Positions 28,005-36,492 of a stretch of 64,000 nucleotides of DNA are shown here, piece by piece (within the stretch, counting starts at the first letter, position 1; each line of letters begins with the position of its first letter). Source of the stretch: Litchfieldella rifensis (GTDB lineage Bacteria; Pseudomonadota; Gammaproteobacteria; Pseudomonadales; Halomonadaceae); contig NZ_JBHRUG010000002.1 of assembly GCF_042646605.1 (NCBI RefSeq), positions 186,001-250,000 on the forward strand, read 5' to 3'. Under the pieces are notes generated by a model. It was not told the origin of the DNA. It searched no databases and worked only from the letters and a program-made list of their open reading frames with translations. A program made the position numbers and the translations under genes.

Positions 28005-28676
28005 TCAGAGGCCGACCAGTGCCGGTAGCTCGCGAATGTCGCGAATCTCGGTGGCACCGTAACCCTGGCAGTAAGGTTCATGATTGCGGGCCACGAACGC
28101 CTTGTTCTTGATACCCATCAGTTGCGCCGGGATCAGGTCGTAGCGGAAGCTCGAGGAGACGTGAAGCAGCTCTTCCGGAGCGCAGCCGAGGGTGTCGATC
28201 ATGGCCTCGAAGGCCGCCAGGCGCGGCTTGTAGGCCTTGAAGGTTTCGGCGGTGAAGACCTTGTGAAATGGCACTTCGAGCTTGGCCACGTTGGAGTCGA
28301 TCTGCTCGTTCATGGCGTTGGAATAGATGACCAAAGGGATCTTGCCGGCAATTTTCGACAAGCCTTCGATGACGTCGGGGTGCGGTCCCCAGCTCGGCAC
28401 GGCGTCGTAATAGCTCTGGCCTTCGGCGTCGTCGTACTCGATGCCCCAGCGCTTGCAGGTACGCTCGAGGGCCGACTTGAGGACCTCGACATAGGGCTTC
28501 CAGTCCCCAAGCACTTCGTCATAGCGATAGGCGCTGAAGTCACTTACGAAGCGATCCATGCGCTCGGGTTCGGGAATCCTGTCGGCGAAGATCTCGCGCG
28601 TCATCTTGCCTAATTGGAAATTGGTCAGGGTGCCGTAGCAGTCAAAGGTGATGTATTTGGGTCTAAATACGCTCAT
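28005..28676 (-). CDS. Haloacid dehalogenase type II family protein (HAD copy 1)
   Basis: A 223-residue HAD hydrolase. The nucleophile motif is FDCYGTL with D12, YSNAMNEQ supplies motif II, KAYKPRLAAFE holds the motif III Lys, and HVSSSFRYDLIPA with MGIKNKAFVAR covers motif IV. It is close to the second copy at 49336-50004 (same start pattern, RTCKRWGIEY, and same ELPALVGL-type C-terminus). AAGGATAAT precedes the start. First gene of the ABC importer operon, so it probably acts on the imported compound. L-2-haloacid dehalogenase activity is only one possibility; phosphatase activity is another. Confidence 0.88.
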   Translation of the reverse strand: MSVFRPKYITFDCYGTLTNFQLGKMTREIFADRIPEPERMDRFVSDFSAYRYDEVLGDWKPYVEVLKSALERTCKRWGIEYDDAEGQSYYDAVPSWGPHPDVIEGLSKIAGKIPLVIYSNAMNEQIDSNVAKLEVPFHKVFTAETFKAYKPRLAAFEAMIDTLGCAPEELLHVSSSFRYDLIPAQLMGIKNKAFVARNHEPYCQGYGATEIRDIRELPALVGL

Positions 28677-28737
28677 TTTATTATCCTTATATAAGTGATG
28701 GGGGTTGCTGGGTGGTTATGACACTTCGCAATGGGGT

Positions 28738-28775
28738 GATTAGATCATCCATGGCTAGGCAGATGATGCCTAATC
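28738..28775. promoter_or_regulatory. Nested dyad upstream of the HAD-ABC operon
   Basis: GATTAG and ATCATC at the left are mirrored by GATGAT and CTAATC at the right, centred about 80 bp before the HAD start. This looks like an operator for a dimeric regulator. No regulator gene is adjacent, so the binding protein is unknown. Confidence 0.4.
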
Positions 28776-28871
28776 GGTGGTGGTGGAAGCATAAAACTCC
28801 GTATTGATGGGCCTTGCCGGCACAACTCGCGGCACGAAGTATCAGCCGGGAAATTTAGCCATCCAGTCCAT

Positions 28872-28899
28872 AAAAAAGCCCCTCCATGTGTGGAGGGGC
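28872..28899 (-). terminator. Rho-independent terminator of the copA-reductase operon
   Basis: On the minus strand GCCCCTCCA and TGGAGGGGC form a 9-bp stem with a CACA loop followed by TTTTTT. It lies about 110 bp after the reductase stop and ends that transcript before the HAD operon. Confidence 0.85.
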
Positions 28900-29006
28900 A
28901 CAATCCTTGAATCAACTAAGGAAACACTACACAAATGTCTGTGCGGGCAAATCGCTGCGTTGCGCGGTGCTCGGAATCGTCATTCCTTTCCCGATCCTAT
29001 GCAGTA

Positions 29007-30104
29007 TTACGAGGATGCCGACTGGCAGCACGAGCAGGCTTTCTCGGTTTCACCCTGGGTAACCTGTTCTTCTGGGGCGGACACCGCGGGCTCGCGATCG
29101 GCCGAGGTGTAGAAGGCGTCCGCGTGGATGTTGTCCACCGGCACGCCTTGCGCCAGTAACAGTTCGGTGGCCGCTTCCACCATGGGTGGCGGGCCAGCCA
29201 GGTAGGCTCGGCAGCCGGTCACCTTGTCCCAGTTGGCGGCCATGACCTCGGTGACCAGGCCGGTTTTGCGCTCGGTGGGGCCATTGGGCTCGGAAAGCAC
29301 GATATGGGTCTGCAGGTTGTCGTGGCGCTCGATGAGGCTCTGGAGATGGGGCTCCAGGTAAACATCGCGCTCGTCGCGGGCGCCGAAGTACAGGTGGATG
29401 GGCTGGCGCATGCCGGCAGCAAGCGCTGCTTCGAGGATGGATTTCACCGGTGCCAGGCCGGAGCCGCCAGCCACCGCCACGATAGGTCCGGCATGACGTT
29501 CGCGCAGATACGAGGTGCCGAACGGGCCTTCCACTTCCACCGTGTCTCCCACCGCCAGCTCATGGGCTACATGCGCACTGGTGGTACCGCCCGGTACATG
29601 ACGCACGTGGAACTCGAGGACGGATTCGTCCGGATGGTTGGCCATGGAGTACTCGCGGCTCGGACAACCCGGAAAGGTTACCTGGGCATATTGGCCGGCC
29701 GTGAAGGAGAAAGGCTCCCCGTTTTCCACGCGCAGTCGGACCTGTTTGATGTCGTGGGTGAGGTCATCGAGTTCCACGACGGTGCAGTTCACTTTACGCA
29801 CTGGGTGAGCAGTGGCGAGCGCTTCGTCATCGCGCAGCCAGGAAATGGTGCAGTCGCTGAGCGGCATGGCGCGGCAGGCAAGCACCAGCCCGGCGTCACG
29901 CTCCTCGTCGGTCAGGGAGAAGCGTGTGTGGGGGAGCAACTCGACTTCACCCTCCACCAGCCGCGACTTGCACGCGCCGCAACGACCGGCGCGGCAGCTA
30001 TGGGGGTAGCTGATACCTGCCATCATGGCGGCATCGAGGATGGTGTCGCCGTCCTTCACGGTAACGGTCTTGCCTGCTGCGGTGATCTGAACGTCATGGC
30101 TCAT
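29007..30104 (-). CDS. Ferredoxin-NAD(P) reductase-type electron transfer protein with Cys-rich tail
   Basis: A 365-residue flavo-iron-sulphur protein. The N-terminal plant-type [2Fe-2S] domain has C37, C42, C45 and C77; the FAD domain has REYSMAN; the NAD domain has AVAGGSGLAPV and the late YLAGPPPMV. The architecture is that of reductase components of ring-hydroxylating oxygenases. It has an unusual acidic C-terminal extension ending in CSCC plus a few residues. It lies 72 bp downstream of copA with no terminator between them, so it is probably copper-induced. Electron supply to an oxygenase not seen here, or metal/flavin reduction in copper stress, are both possible. Confidence 0.88.
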   Translation of the reverse strand: MSHDVQITAAGKTVTVKDGDTILDAAMMAGISYPHSCRAGRCGACKSRLVEGEVELLPHTRFSLTDEERDAGLVLACRAMPLSDCTISWLRDDEALATAHPVRKVNCTVVELDDLTHDIKQVRLRVENGEPFSFTAGQYAQVTFPGCPSREYSMANHPDESVLEFHVRHVPGGTTSAHVAHELAVGDTVEVEGPFGTSYLRERHAGPIVAVAGGSGLAPVKSILEAALAAGMRQPIHLYFGARDERDVYLEPHLQSLIERHDNLQTHIVLSEPNGPTERKTGLVTEVMAANWDKVTGCRAYLAGPPPMVEAATELLLAQGVPVDNIHADAFYTSADREPAVSAPEEQVTQGETEKACSCCQSASS

Positions 30105-30176
30105 CTTGTTGTTCTCCGAACGTCGTTTTTTGCGCCTCCCGTCTTGCAGGCAGGAGGCGCGTTGTCATTCAGGCAT

Positions 30177-32741
30177 TCATGCGGCTTGCGAGACCGGGCG
30201 GCTCGTCGCCGCGGCGTCGTTGGCTTCGATCGCGATCGGCGGTCGGAAGCCCTTGAGGCGCAGGGCATTGGTGAGCACGCAGATGCTCGAGGCGGCCATG
30301 GCCACGGCAGCGAAGATCGGCGAGAGCAGGATTCCGAAGGCGGGGAACAGCACGCCGGCGGCCACCGGGATCAACACCGTGTTGTAGGCAAAGGCCCAGA
30401 ACAGGTTCTGCTTGATGTTGCGGATGGTGGCCCGCGACAGGGCGATGGCATTGGGCACGTTGCGCAGGTCGCCGGACATCAGCACCACCTCGGCGGACTC
30501 GATGGCGATGTCGGTGCCGGTACCGATGGCGATCCCCACGTCCGCCTGTGCCAGTGCCGGGGCATCGTTGATGCCGTCGCCCACGAAGGCCACCAGGCGC
30601 CCCTCGCCCTGCAGGCTCTTCACCGCATCCACCTTGCCGTCGGGCAGCACTTCGGCCACGACCTTGTCGATACCGAGGCGACGGGCGATGGCTTCGGCGG
30701 TGCGCCGGTTGTCGCCGGTGATCATCGCCACCTGCAGGCCCTCGGCGTGCAGCGCGCGGATCGCGGCCGGCGTGGACTCCTTGATCGGATCGGCAACGGC
30801 GATGATCGCCGCCAACTGGCCGTCAATGGCGGCATACAACGGGCTCTTGCCCTCGTCGGCGAGCCGGTGCGCGGTCTTCGAGAACACATCCACGTTCAGA
30901 CCCAGCTTGCGCATGTAGCGGTCGGCGCCGACTTCCACACGATGCCCATCCACCTGTGCCGCGACGCCGAAGCCGGGGATGGCCTCGAAGCTCTGGACTG
31001 CGGTTGGCTCCATACCGCGCGCCTTGGCCGCGTTGACGATGGCCTCGGCGATGGGGTGCTCCGACTGGCGCTCGACAGACGCCACCAGGTGCAGGGTTTC
31101 CGCTTCGTCGAAGCCCTTGGCCACGACCAGGTCGGTGAGTTCGGGCCGACCCTTGGTCAGGGTGCCGGTCTTGTCCAGCGCGATCACCCTGGTATCCCGC
31201 AGTGACTGCAGGGCTTCGCCCTTGCGGAACAGCACACCCATCTTTGCGGCCTTGCCGGTGCCCACCATGATCGAGGTGGGCGTGGCCAGGCCCATGGCGC
31301 ACGGGCAGGCAATGATCAGAACCGCCACGCCGTTGACCAAGGCGAAGGTCAGGGCTGGCGCAGGGCCGAAGATCAGCCAGACGCCCACGGTGACCAGGGC
31401 TGCGGCGATCACCGCCGGCACGAAGTAGTTGGTGACCTTGTCCACCATGGCCTGGATGGGCAGCTTCGAACCTTGTGCCTGTTCGACCATGCGTACGATC
31501 TGGGCCAGCAGGGTATCGGCACCGATCTTGGTGGCCTCGAAGGTGAAGCTACCCACCTTGTTGATGGTGCCGCCCACCACTTCCGCACCGGCTTCCTTAC
31601 GTACCGGCACGGGTTCGCCAGTGATCATGGATTCGTCGACGAAAGAACTGCCTTCTACGACCGTGCCGTCCACGGGAATCTTGTCACCGGGACGGACCAG
31701 CACGATGTCCCCTTGGCGCACTTCATCGATGCCAATTTCCATTTCCTGACCATCGCGGACCACGCGGGCAGTCTTGGCCTGAAGCTGCATCAATGCCTTG
31801 ATGGCCTCGCTGGTGCGGCCTTTGGCAATCGCTTCGAAATAGCGGCCGACGAGGATCAGCGTGATGATCACGGCCGAGGCTTCGAAGTAGACGTTCACCG
31901 TGCCAGCCGGTAGTACTTGGGGCGCAAAGGTAGCCACCACCGAATAGCCCCAGGCGGCAGTGGTACCCAACATGACCAATGAGTTCATGTCCGGTCCGCC
32001 ACGCATCAGCGCGGGCCAGCCTTTCTGGTAGAAACGCAGCCCGGGGCCGAATTGCACTATCGAGGCCAGGGCAAAGAACAGGTAGAACAGGTTCTGTTGC
32101 CCCACGCTCATATGCAGCCAGTGATGGAGGCCGGGAATGAAGTGCGAGCCCATGTCCAGCACGAAGAGGGGCAGGGTGAAGATACCGGCAATGGTGACGG
32201 CTCGCTTCAGCTCGCCGATTTCCTGTTCGCGGGCTTCGCGTTCGCGGTCACTGCGATCGGGGGCGTCGCCAATGGTTTCGGCTTCGTAGCCGGCGTTCTT
32301 CACCGCCTCGATCAGGCCGTCCGTGGTCACGGCCTCGGCGATCACTTTCACGGTTGCCGTCGCCGTGGCGAGGTTGACGCTGGCGTCGAGCACACCGGGG
32401 ACGCTGGTGAGCTTGCCTTCTACACGGCCGACGCAGGAGGCACAGCTCATGCCTTTGACGGCGAGTTCGATGGTGTCGGTGGTCGCTGGATAGCCGGCGG
32501 CACCCACCACCTGCGCGACCCCGGCGACATCTGCCTTATCGTTGGCGAAGACCACCTGGGCGCGCTGGGTGGCCAGGTTGACGGAGGCGTCGATGACCCC
32601 AGGCACGCCGCGGATGGCCTTCTCGACCCGGCCCACGCAGGAGGCGCAGCTCATGCCCTCGATTCCCAGCGAATATGAGTTATCGCTGGTAGGGGCATGC
32701 CCCTTGGTCGATTCCAACTTGCTTATCTCGTCGGTTGGCAT
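30177..32741 (-). CDS. copA: Copper-translocating P-type ATPase CopA
   Basis: An 854-residue P1B-type ATPase exporting Cu(I) from the cytoplasm. Two N-terminal heavy-metal domains carry CASC at 32-35 and 100-103. Later come the A-domain TGEPVPV, the membrane CPC site in IACPCAMGLATP, the phosphorylation site DKTGTLTKG and the hinge GDGINDAPALAQADVG. AGAGGAA precedes the start. Driven by the CueR-type promoter at 32786-32816 and followed by the reductase gene. A remnant of its 5' end is duplicated at 34657. Confidence 0.97.
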   Translation of the reverse strand: MPTDEISKLESTKGHAPTSDNSYSLGIEGMSCASCVGRVEKAIRGVPGVIDASVNLATQRAQVVFANDKADVAGVAQVVGAAGYPATTDTIELAVKGMSCASCVGRVEGKLTSVPGVLDASVNLATATATVKVIAEAVTTDGLIEAVKNAGYEAETIGDAPDRSDREREAREQEIGELKRAVTIAGIFTLPLFVLDMGSHFIPGLHHWLHMSVGQQNLFYLFFALASIVQFGPGLRFYQKGWPALMRGGPDMNSLVMLGTTAAWGYSVVATFAPQVLPAGTVNVYFEASAVIITLILVGRYFEAIAKGRTSEAIKALMQLQAKTARVVRDGQEMEIGIDEVRQGDIVLVRPGDKIPVDGTVVEGSSFVDESMITGEPVPVRKEAGAEVVGGTINKVGSFTFEATKIGADTLLAQIVRMVEQAQGSKLPIQAMVDKVTNYFVPAVIAAALVTVGVWLIFGPAPALTFALVNGVAVLIIACPCAMGLATPTSIMVGTGKAAKMGVLFRKGEALQSLRDTRVIALDKTGTLTKGRPELTDLVVAKGFDEAETLHLVASVERQSEHPIAEAIVNAAKARGMEPTAVQSFEAIPGFGVAAQVDGHRVEVGADRYMRKLGLNVDVFSKTAHRLADEGKSPLYAAIDGQLAAIIAVADPIKESTPAAIRALHAEGLQVAMITGDNRRTAEAIARRLGIDKVVAEVLPDGKVDAVKSLQGEGRLVAFVGDGINDAPALAQADVGIAIGTGTDIAIESAEVVLMSGDLRNVPNAIALSRATIRNIKQNLFWAFAYNTVLIPVAAGVLFPAFGILLSPIFAAVAMAASSICVLTNALRLKGFRPPIAIEANDAAATSRPVSQAA

Positions 32742-32785
32742 GGTCTAAGTTCCTCTGGTATGCCGCAGTTGTCAGTATGTTTAGG

Positions 32786-32816
32786 AACCTAGACCTTCCC
32801 AACATGGTAAGGTCAA
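32786..32816 (-). promoter_or_regulatory. CueR/MerR-type promoter of copA
   Basis: On the minus strand TTGACC and TAGGTT are separated by exactly 19 bp. The long spacer holds the near-palindrome ACCTTACCATGTTGGGAAGGT, the layout activated by CueR. It lies 45 bp before the copA start. The regulator gene is at 62340. Confidence 0.92.
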
Positions 32817-32834
32817 GGGGCAGGGTGCCAATTT

Positions 32835-34226
32835 TTATTGAGGACGATGACGGAGAGCGGCGTGGATGTCCGGCTCGTCCAAGGCGGCATCGAGGGTCGA
32901 GGACAGGCGCTCGATCAACAGATCGATATCCTCGTTGGAGCAGCACAGCGGTGGCGCAAAGCCCAGGATGTCATCGGCGAAGGCGCGGAAGATCAGTCCC
33001 CGCTCCCGGGCCAGGGCGAGGAGCCGATCCGCCAGGCGCAGCGAGGGGTCCGGCTTCGTCTTGTGCTCCTTGTCGGTGACCAGTTCCAGGGCGCCCAGCA
33101 GACCCCGTCCGCGGGCTTCCCCCACCAGCGGGTGATCCACCAGCTCAGCCAGGCGCTGCTGGAAATAGGCGCCCACCCGCTGGCCATTGGCCAGCAGTCC
33201 GCCTTCTTCGTAGAGCCGCAGCACTTCCAGACCCACTGCACAGCTCACGGGATGGCCGGAATAGGTGAAACCGTGGCCGACGGGTTTGCCCGCGGGGGCG
33301 TTGTCGGCGATGCCGCGATAGACGCGCTCGCCCAGCACCACGGCCCCCAGCGGGGCGTAGCCGGAGGTCAGGCCCTTGGCCATGGTCATCAGGTCCGGTA
33401 CCACGCCTTCGTCTTCCAGGGCGAAGAGCGGGCCGGTGCGGCCGAAGCCGGTGATCACCTCATCCACCACCAGCAGGACGCCGTACTCGCGGCAGACCTG
33501 GTGCATGGCCTTCAGCCAGCCGCGTGGCGGGACGATGATGCCGCCCGAGCCCTGGATGGGCTCACAGAAGAAGGCTGCCACGTTCTCCGCACCCAGACGC
33601 TCGATAGCCGCCCGCAGCGCTCTCACCGACTCTGCGATGATGGCTTCCTCGCTTGGGCCGGCAGGGTTGCGGTAGGGGTAGGGAGATGGGATGTGGTGCT
33701 GGAATGGCGAAGGGCCGTCGAAGTTGTCATGAAAGACGGGCAGGGCGGTCAGCCCCGATCCAATACTGGTGGAGCCGTGGTAGCCGCGTTCCAGGGCGAT
33801 GAAATGCTTGCGCTGCGGCGCGCCGGTGACATTGTGGTAGTAACGGATAAAGCGCACGGCACTGTCGACGGCATCCGATCCACCAAGGGTGAAGTAGACA
33901 TGATCGAGATCGCCCGGGGTGCGCTGGGCGATAGCCTCGGCGAAGCGGATGGAGGGCTCGCTGGCATAGTGGAAGTAGCCGGTGGCATACGGAAGTTGCC
34001 GCATTTGCCGGGCCGCCGCCTCGACGACACTGTCATGACCATAACCGATGTTGACGCACCATAGGCCAGAGAAGCCGTCGAGGTGTTCGCGTCCCTCGCT
34101 GTCGCGTAGATAGGCACCATTGCCGGATTCGAGGATCGTCGCTCCCCGCCGCTCGTGCTCGCTCCAGGAGACCACCGGATGTACCAGGTGTGCCCGATCC
34201 AGTCCGTCTAAATAGTCGTTCCCCAT
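32835..34226 (-). CDS. Class III aminotransferase (omega-transaminase family)
   Basis: A 463-residue PLP enzyme of the class III family that moves amino groups from omega-amino acids or amines to pyruvate or 2-oxoglutarate. D255 in VVDEVITGFGRTG and K284 in AKGLTSGYAPLGA are the cofactor residues; GYHGST and GFTYSGHPVSC are also typical. GAGGGAAGGG supports the ATG at 34226. It ends just before the copA promoter and is divergent from the NikA/DppA-like operon. The substrate is unknown, but an amine route fits the oxidases and aldehyde dehydrogenases at 43-57 kb. Confidence 0.92.
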   Translation of the reverse strand: MGNDYLDGLDRAHLVHPVVSWSEHERRGATILESGNGAYLRDSEGREHLDGFSGLWCVNIGYGHDSVVEAAARQMRQLPYATGYFHYASEPSIRFAEAIAQRTPGDLDHVYFTLGGSDAVDSAVRFIRYYHNVTGAPQRKHFIALERGYHGSTSIGSGLTALPVFHDNFDGPSPFQHHIPSPYPYRNPAGPSEEAIIAESVRALRAAIERLGAENVAAFFCEPIQGSGGIIVPPRGWLKAMHQVCREYGVLLVVDEVITGFGRTGPLFALEDEGVVPDLMTMAKGLTSGYAPLGAVVLGERVYRGIADNAPAGKPVGHGFTYSGHPVSCAVGLEVLRLYEEGGLLANGQRVGAYFQQRLAELVDHPLVGEARGRGLLGALELVTDKEHKTKPDPSLRLADRLLALARERGLIFRAFADDILGFAPPLCCSNEDIDLLIERLSSTLDAALDEPDIHAALRHRPQ

Positions 34227-34342
34227 TCCGTGCCCTTCCCTCACTTGTGTCTGTGCTTATGTATGGATTGAGATGCCTGCATATTGTAGACAAAATAATG
34301 TTTGCAAAATACCTTAGTCAATATATCTTCTACGCTAAGGCG

Positions 34343-34528
34343 AAAAAATAAGAACGAGACAGGCAGGGTACCCCGTGAGAAGTCCTTCGCTTTATGTTTC
34401 TTCGCCCTGGAGGGGCTATGCCGGGCACTCGTCGTAGAGGTGCAGACCATCAAGACGCCGCGGACCACGTCGCTGTATATGAACCACCAGTGCGCGCCGC
34501 TGGACAACATCAAGGTGTGTCAGGCCTG
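34343..34528 (+). pseudogene. Remnant of the downstream binding-protein gene (leader plus codons ~261-285)
   Basis: 34343-34404 repeats the leader that precedes the intact gene (34765-34829). About 30 bp later, 34434-34528 encodes VEVQTIKTPRTTSLYMN and continues similarly to codons about 261-291 of the intact gene (VEVKTIEAPRTTTLYLN). Signal peptide and first half are missing and the fragment runs into the copper-promoter repeat, so it is a decayed partial duplicate with a large internal deletion. Confidence 0.82.
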
Positions 34529-34533
34529 GTTTC

Positions 34534-34564
34534 TTGACCTTCCCAGCATGGGAAGGTCTAGGTT
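34534..34564 (+). promoter_or_regulatory. CueR-type promoter, tandem copy 1
   Basis: TTGACC and TAGGTT are spaced 19 bp apart around CCTTCCCAGCATGGGAAGG, reading rightward. Part of a 51-bp unit repeated twice (34530-34580 and 34581-34631). The palindrome is more symmetric than at copA. Confidence 0.88.
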
Positions 34565-34584
34565 TCTAAACATTGCCATGTTTC

Positions 34585-34615
34585 TTGACCTTCCCGCTAT
34601 GGGAAGGTCTAGGTT
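34585..34615 (+). promoter_or_regulatory. CueR-type promoter, tandem copy 2
   Basis: Second unit of the 51-bp direct repeat, again TTGACC-19 bp-TAGGTT around CCTTCCCGCTATGGGAAGG. The sequence after it resembles the copA leader up to the copA start codon. Transcription from here would enter the copA remnant and then the NikA/DppA-like importer operon. Confidence 0.88.
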
Positions 34616-34656
34616 TCTAAACATTGCCATCGCGGCACATTAGAGAAGCTTGGACC

Positions 34657-34767
34657 ATGCCGACCAACCAAATCGGTATGCTCGGCGCCAACGTCAATCT
34701 GGCCACGGCAATGGTCGCCGTGAAAATGGTGACCGGGGCCATAATCCCGCAACGCCTGATGAGATAA
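34657..34767 (+). pseudogene. 36-codon copA remnant (start plus part of second metal-binding domain)
   Basis: The leader TTGGACCATGCCGACC matches that of copA. The peptide opens MPT like CopA, then runs into LGANVNLATAMVAVKMV, which aligns with CopA residues about 117-133 (VLDASVNLATATATVKV) of the second heavy-metal domain. Both CxxC motifs are gone, and the frame stops at 34767, where the leader of the next gene begins. A truncated duplicate of the copA 5' end; still openly translatable behind copper promoters. Confidence 0.8.
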
Positions 34768-34829
34768 AAAGAATAAGAACAAGAGAGGCAGGATGCCCCG
34801 CGAGAGGTTCTTCGCTACATGTGGCTTCG
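34765..34829 (+). repeat. Leader repeat of the binding-protein gene (second copy)
   Basis: About 65 bp similar to 34343-34404 (shared AATAAGAAC, AGGCAGG, CCCCG and TTCGCT blocks in order). This copy is attached to the intact gene; the first is attached to its remnant. Confidence 0.75.
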
Positions 34830-34856
34830 TACAATAACAAGCTAGAGGGATAGACA

Positions 34857-36398
34857 ATGTTGAATGTTCGAAATTACCTGAAGGTGGCTCCCCCCTTTCT
34901 CAAAGGGGCGCTGGTCGCTGCGATGATCGGTCCGATGGCCTCTTCCGCCTTGGCAGCCTCCGACGGGAAGGTCGTCTTTGGCGAGCTTTTTACCCCGGCT
35001 TCGGGCTGGGCGCTGGAGACCATCGATTCCTACGTGCTGTCGCGTGCCGGTTGTCTGGAGGGGCTCACACGCATGGATTACGATGCCTCTATCAAGCCTT
35101 CGCTGGCCGAGTCCTGGGAGCAGGTGTCGCCGACGGTGTGGGAGTTCCAGTTACGCGAAGGAGTGTTGTTTCATGACGGCACCGCGTTGACACCGGAGGT
35201 GGTCAGCGATGCGCTCAACCGGGTGCTGAACGTGGCTTCTCCGCCGCGGGGGTTTCCTCCCAGTGTGATCGACTCCGTGGAGCCTTCGGGTGAGCGCGCC
35301 GTGCGTATCGTCACCAAGGGGCCGGATGTCTTTGTGCCCAACCGCCTGGCCAGCCCCAATACCGGCATCTTGTCACCAGAGGCATTCGGTAACGGCCGTA
35401 TCAACCCAGTGGGGCACTGTACCGGGCCGTTCGAAATCGTTCGCGAGATTCCTCGTCAGGGCTTGGAGCTCAAGAGTAACGACGACTATTGGGACGGCGA
35501 GGTGCAACTGGCCGAAGCGGAGGTGCGCTACATTCCCGACGGGAAGGTGCGTTCCGTGATGGTGGAAACCGGGGAGATTCATATCGCTCGCCAGATACCG
35601 GCGTCGGCACTGGCGCAACTGGAGCGTTCGGAGTCGGTGGAGGTGAAAACCATCGAGGCGCCGCGGACCACCACGCTCTACCTCAACAATCGCGCCGCAC
35701 CGCTGGACAATATGAAGGTTCGCCAGGCGATCCAGAGCGCCATCGATGTGGCGGGTATCGCCGAGGCGGTCTATGAGGGCTCGGTGAAACCGGCGGTGGG
35801 GCAGTTCTCACCGAACACGCCCTGGGCGCCGGAGAATGCAGCCGTGGTACCGCAAGACCTGGAGCGGGCCCGTCAACTATTGGCAGAGTCGGGCGTGCCG
35901 GCGAGCGAGCTGCAGTTCGAGCTTCTGGCCTATGTGGAGCGACCGGTACTGGCCGACCTCGCCGCCGTCATACAGTTCCAGCTTCAGCAGTTGGGTATGA
36001 AAGTGAATATTCGGGTGTCGGAATATGGCGCGATCGAGCCGCAGTTGCTCTCAGGCGATTTCGACATGGTCCTACTCTCGCGAGGTTACCTCACTGATGT
36101 TGCCGATCCGATTGGCACGTTGGCCGCGGATTACGGTTGTGACGGCAGCTACAACCTGGCCGGGTTCTGCGATCCGCAGGTGGACGCGCAGTTGGAGAAA
36201 GCGAGCGCCATGGTGAATGCCGAGGAGCGCAATGCCATCTATCGGGAAATTGCCGCACGCCTGCAGGAGGAGGCGGTGAATGTATTCCTGATCCACGAGA
36301 CCATCAGCGAGGCGGTATCCAAGGACGTGGAGAACTACCAAGTGCATGCTTATGAGCGCACCGCCTTGCACAAGGACCTGAAGATCAACTCCCAGTAA
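34857..36398 (+). CDS. ABC transporter substrate-binding protein (NikA/DppA, SBP_bac_5 family)
   Basis: A 513-residue periplasmic binding protein with a Sec signal peptide (cleavage near SSALAAS). The family core is seen in LAESWEQVSPTVWEFQLREGV, FHDGTALTPEVVSDALNRV and the late QFSPNTPWAPEN. AGAGGGA precedes the ATG. Its genes are followed by two permeases, a GntR regulator, two ATPases and an MFS carrier with a His-rich tail. The copper-type promoters upstream and that MFS carrier favour a metal or metallophore ligand, as in NikA or CntA; peptides are the default alternative. Confidence 0.9.
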   Translation: MLNVRNYLKVAPPFLKGALVAAMIGPMASSALAASDGKVVFGELFTPASGWALETIDSYVLSRAGCLEGLTRMDYDASIKPSLAESWEQVSPTVWEFQLREGVLFHDGTALTPEVVSDALNRVLNVASPPRGFPPSVIDSVEPSGERAVRIVTKGPDVFVPNRLASPNTGILSPEAFGNGRINPVGHCTGPFEIVREIPRQGLELKSNDDYWDGEVQLAEAEVRYIPDGKVRSVMVETGEIHIARQIPASALAQLERSESVEVKTIEAPRTTTLYLNNRAAPLDNMKVRQAIQSAIDVAGIAEAVYEGSVKPAVGQFSPNTPWAPENAAVVPQDLERARQLLAESGVPASELQFELLAYVERPVLADLAAVIQFQLQQLGMKVNIRVSEYGAIEPQLLSGDFDMVLLSRGYLTDVADPIGTLAADYGCDGSYNLAGFCDPQVDAQLEKASAMVNAEERNAIYREIAARLQEEAVNVFLIHETISEAVSKDVENYQVHAYERTALHKDLKINSQ

Positions 36399-36412
36399 TG
36401 ACTCCTGCAAGG

Positions 36413-36456
36413 AAACGCTGACTTATATCGTGAGCATGACAATCGGTCAGCGTTTC
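36413..36456. terminator. Inverted repeat after the binding-protein gene
   Basis: AAACGCTGAC and GTCAGCGTTT form a perfect 10-bp stem with a 24-bp loop, 15 bp after the stop. Likely an attenuating hairpin between binding protein and permeases. The rest of 36399-36699 holds only the HAD remnant. Confidence 0.45.
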
Positions 36457-36492
36457 CTGAGCGGACATGACAATAATATAAAGGAGACTCCG

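Noticed and set aside
29304..31205. A 633-codon open frame on the plus strand opposite the reductase and copA
   Set aside because: It is the mirror of two well-supported minus-strand genes in high-GC DNA, crosses their boundary, and its protein (rich in H, G, Q, D, R) has no domain or motif.
34302..34643. A 113-codon open frame reading through the binding-protein fragment and the two copper-promoter units
   Set aside because: It translates promoter DNA twice into the same nonsense block and has no ribosome site. It is better explained as a gene remnant plus tandem promoters.
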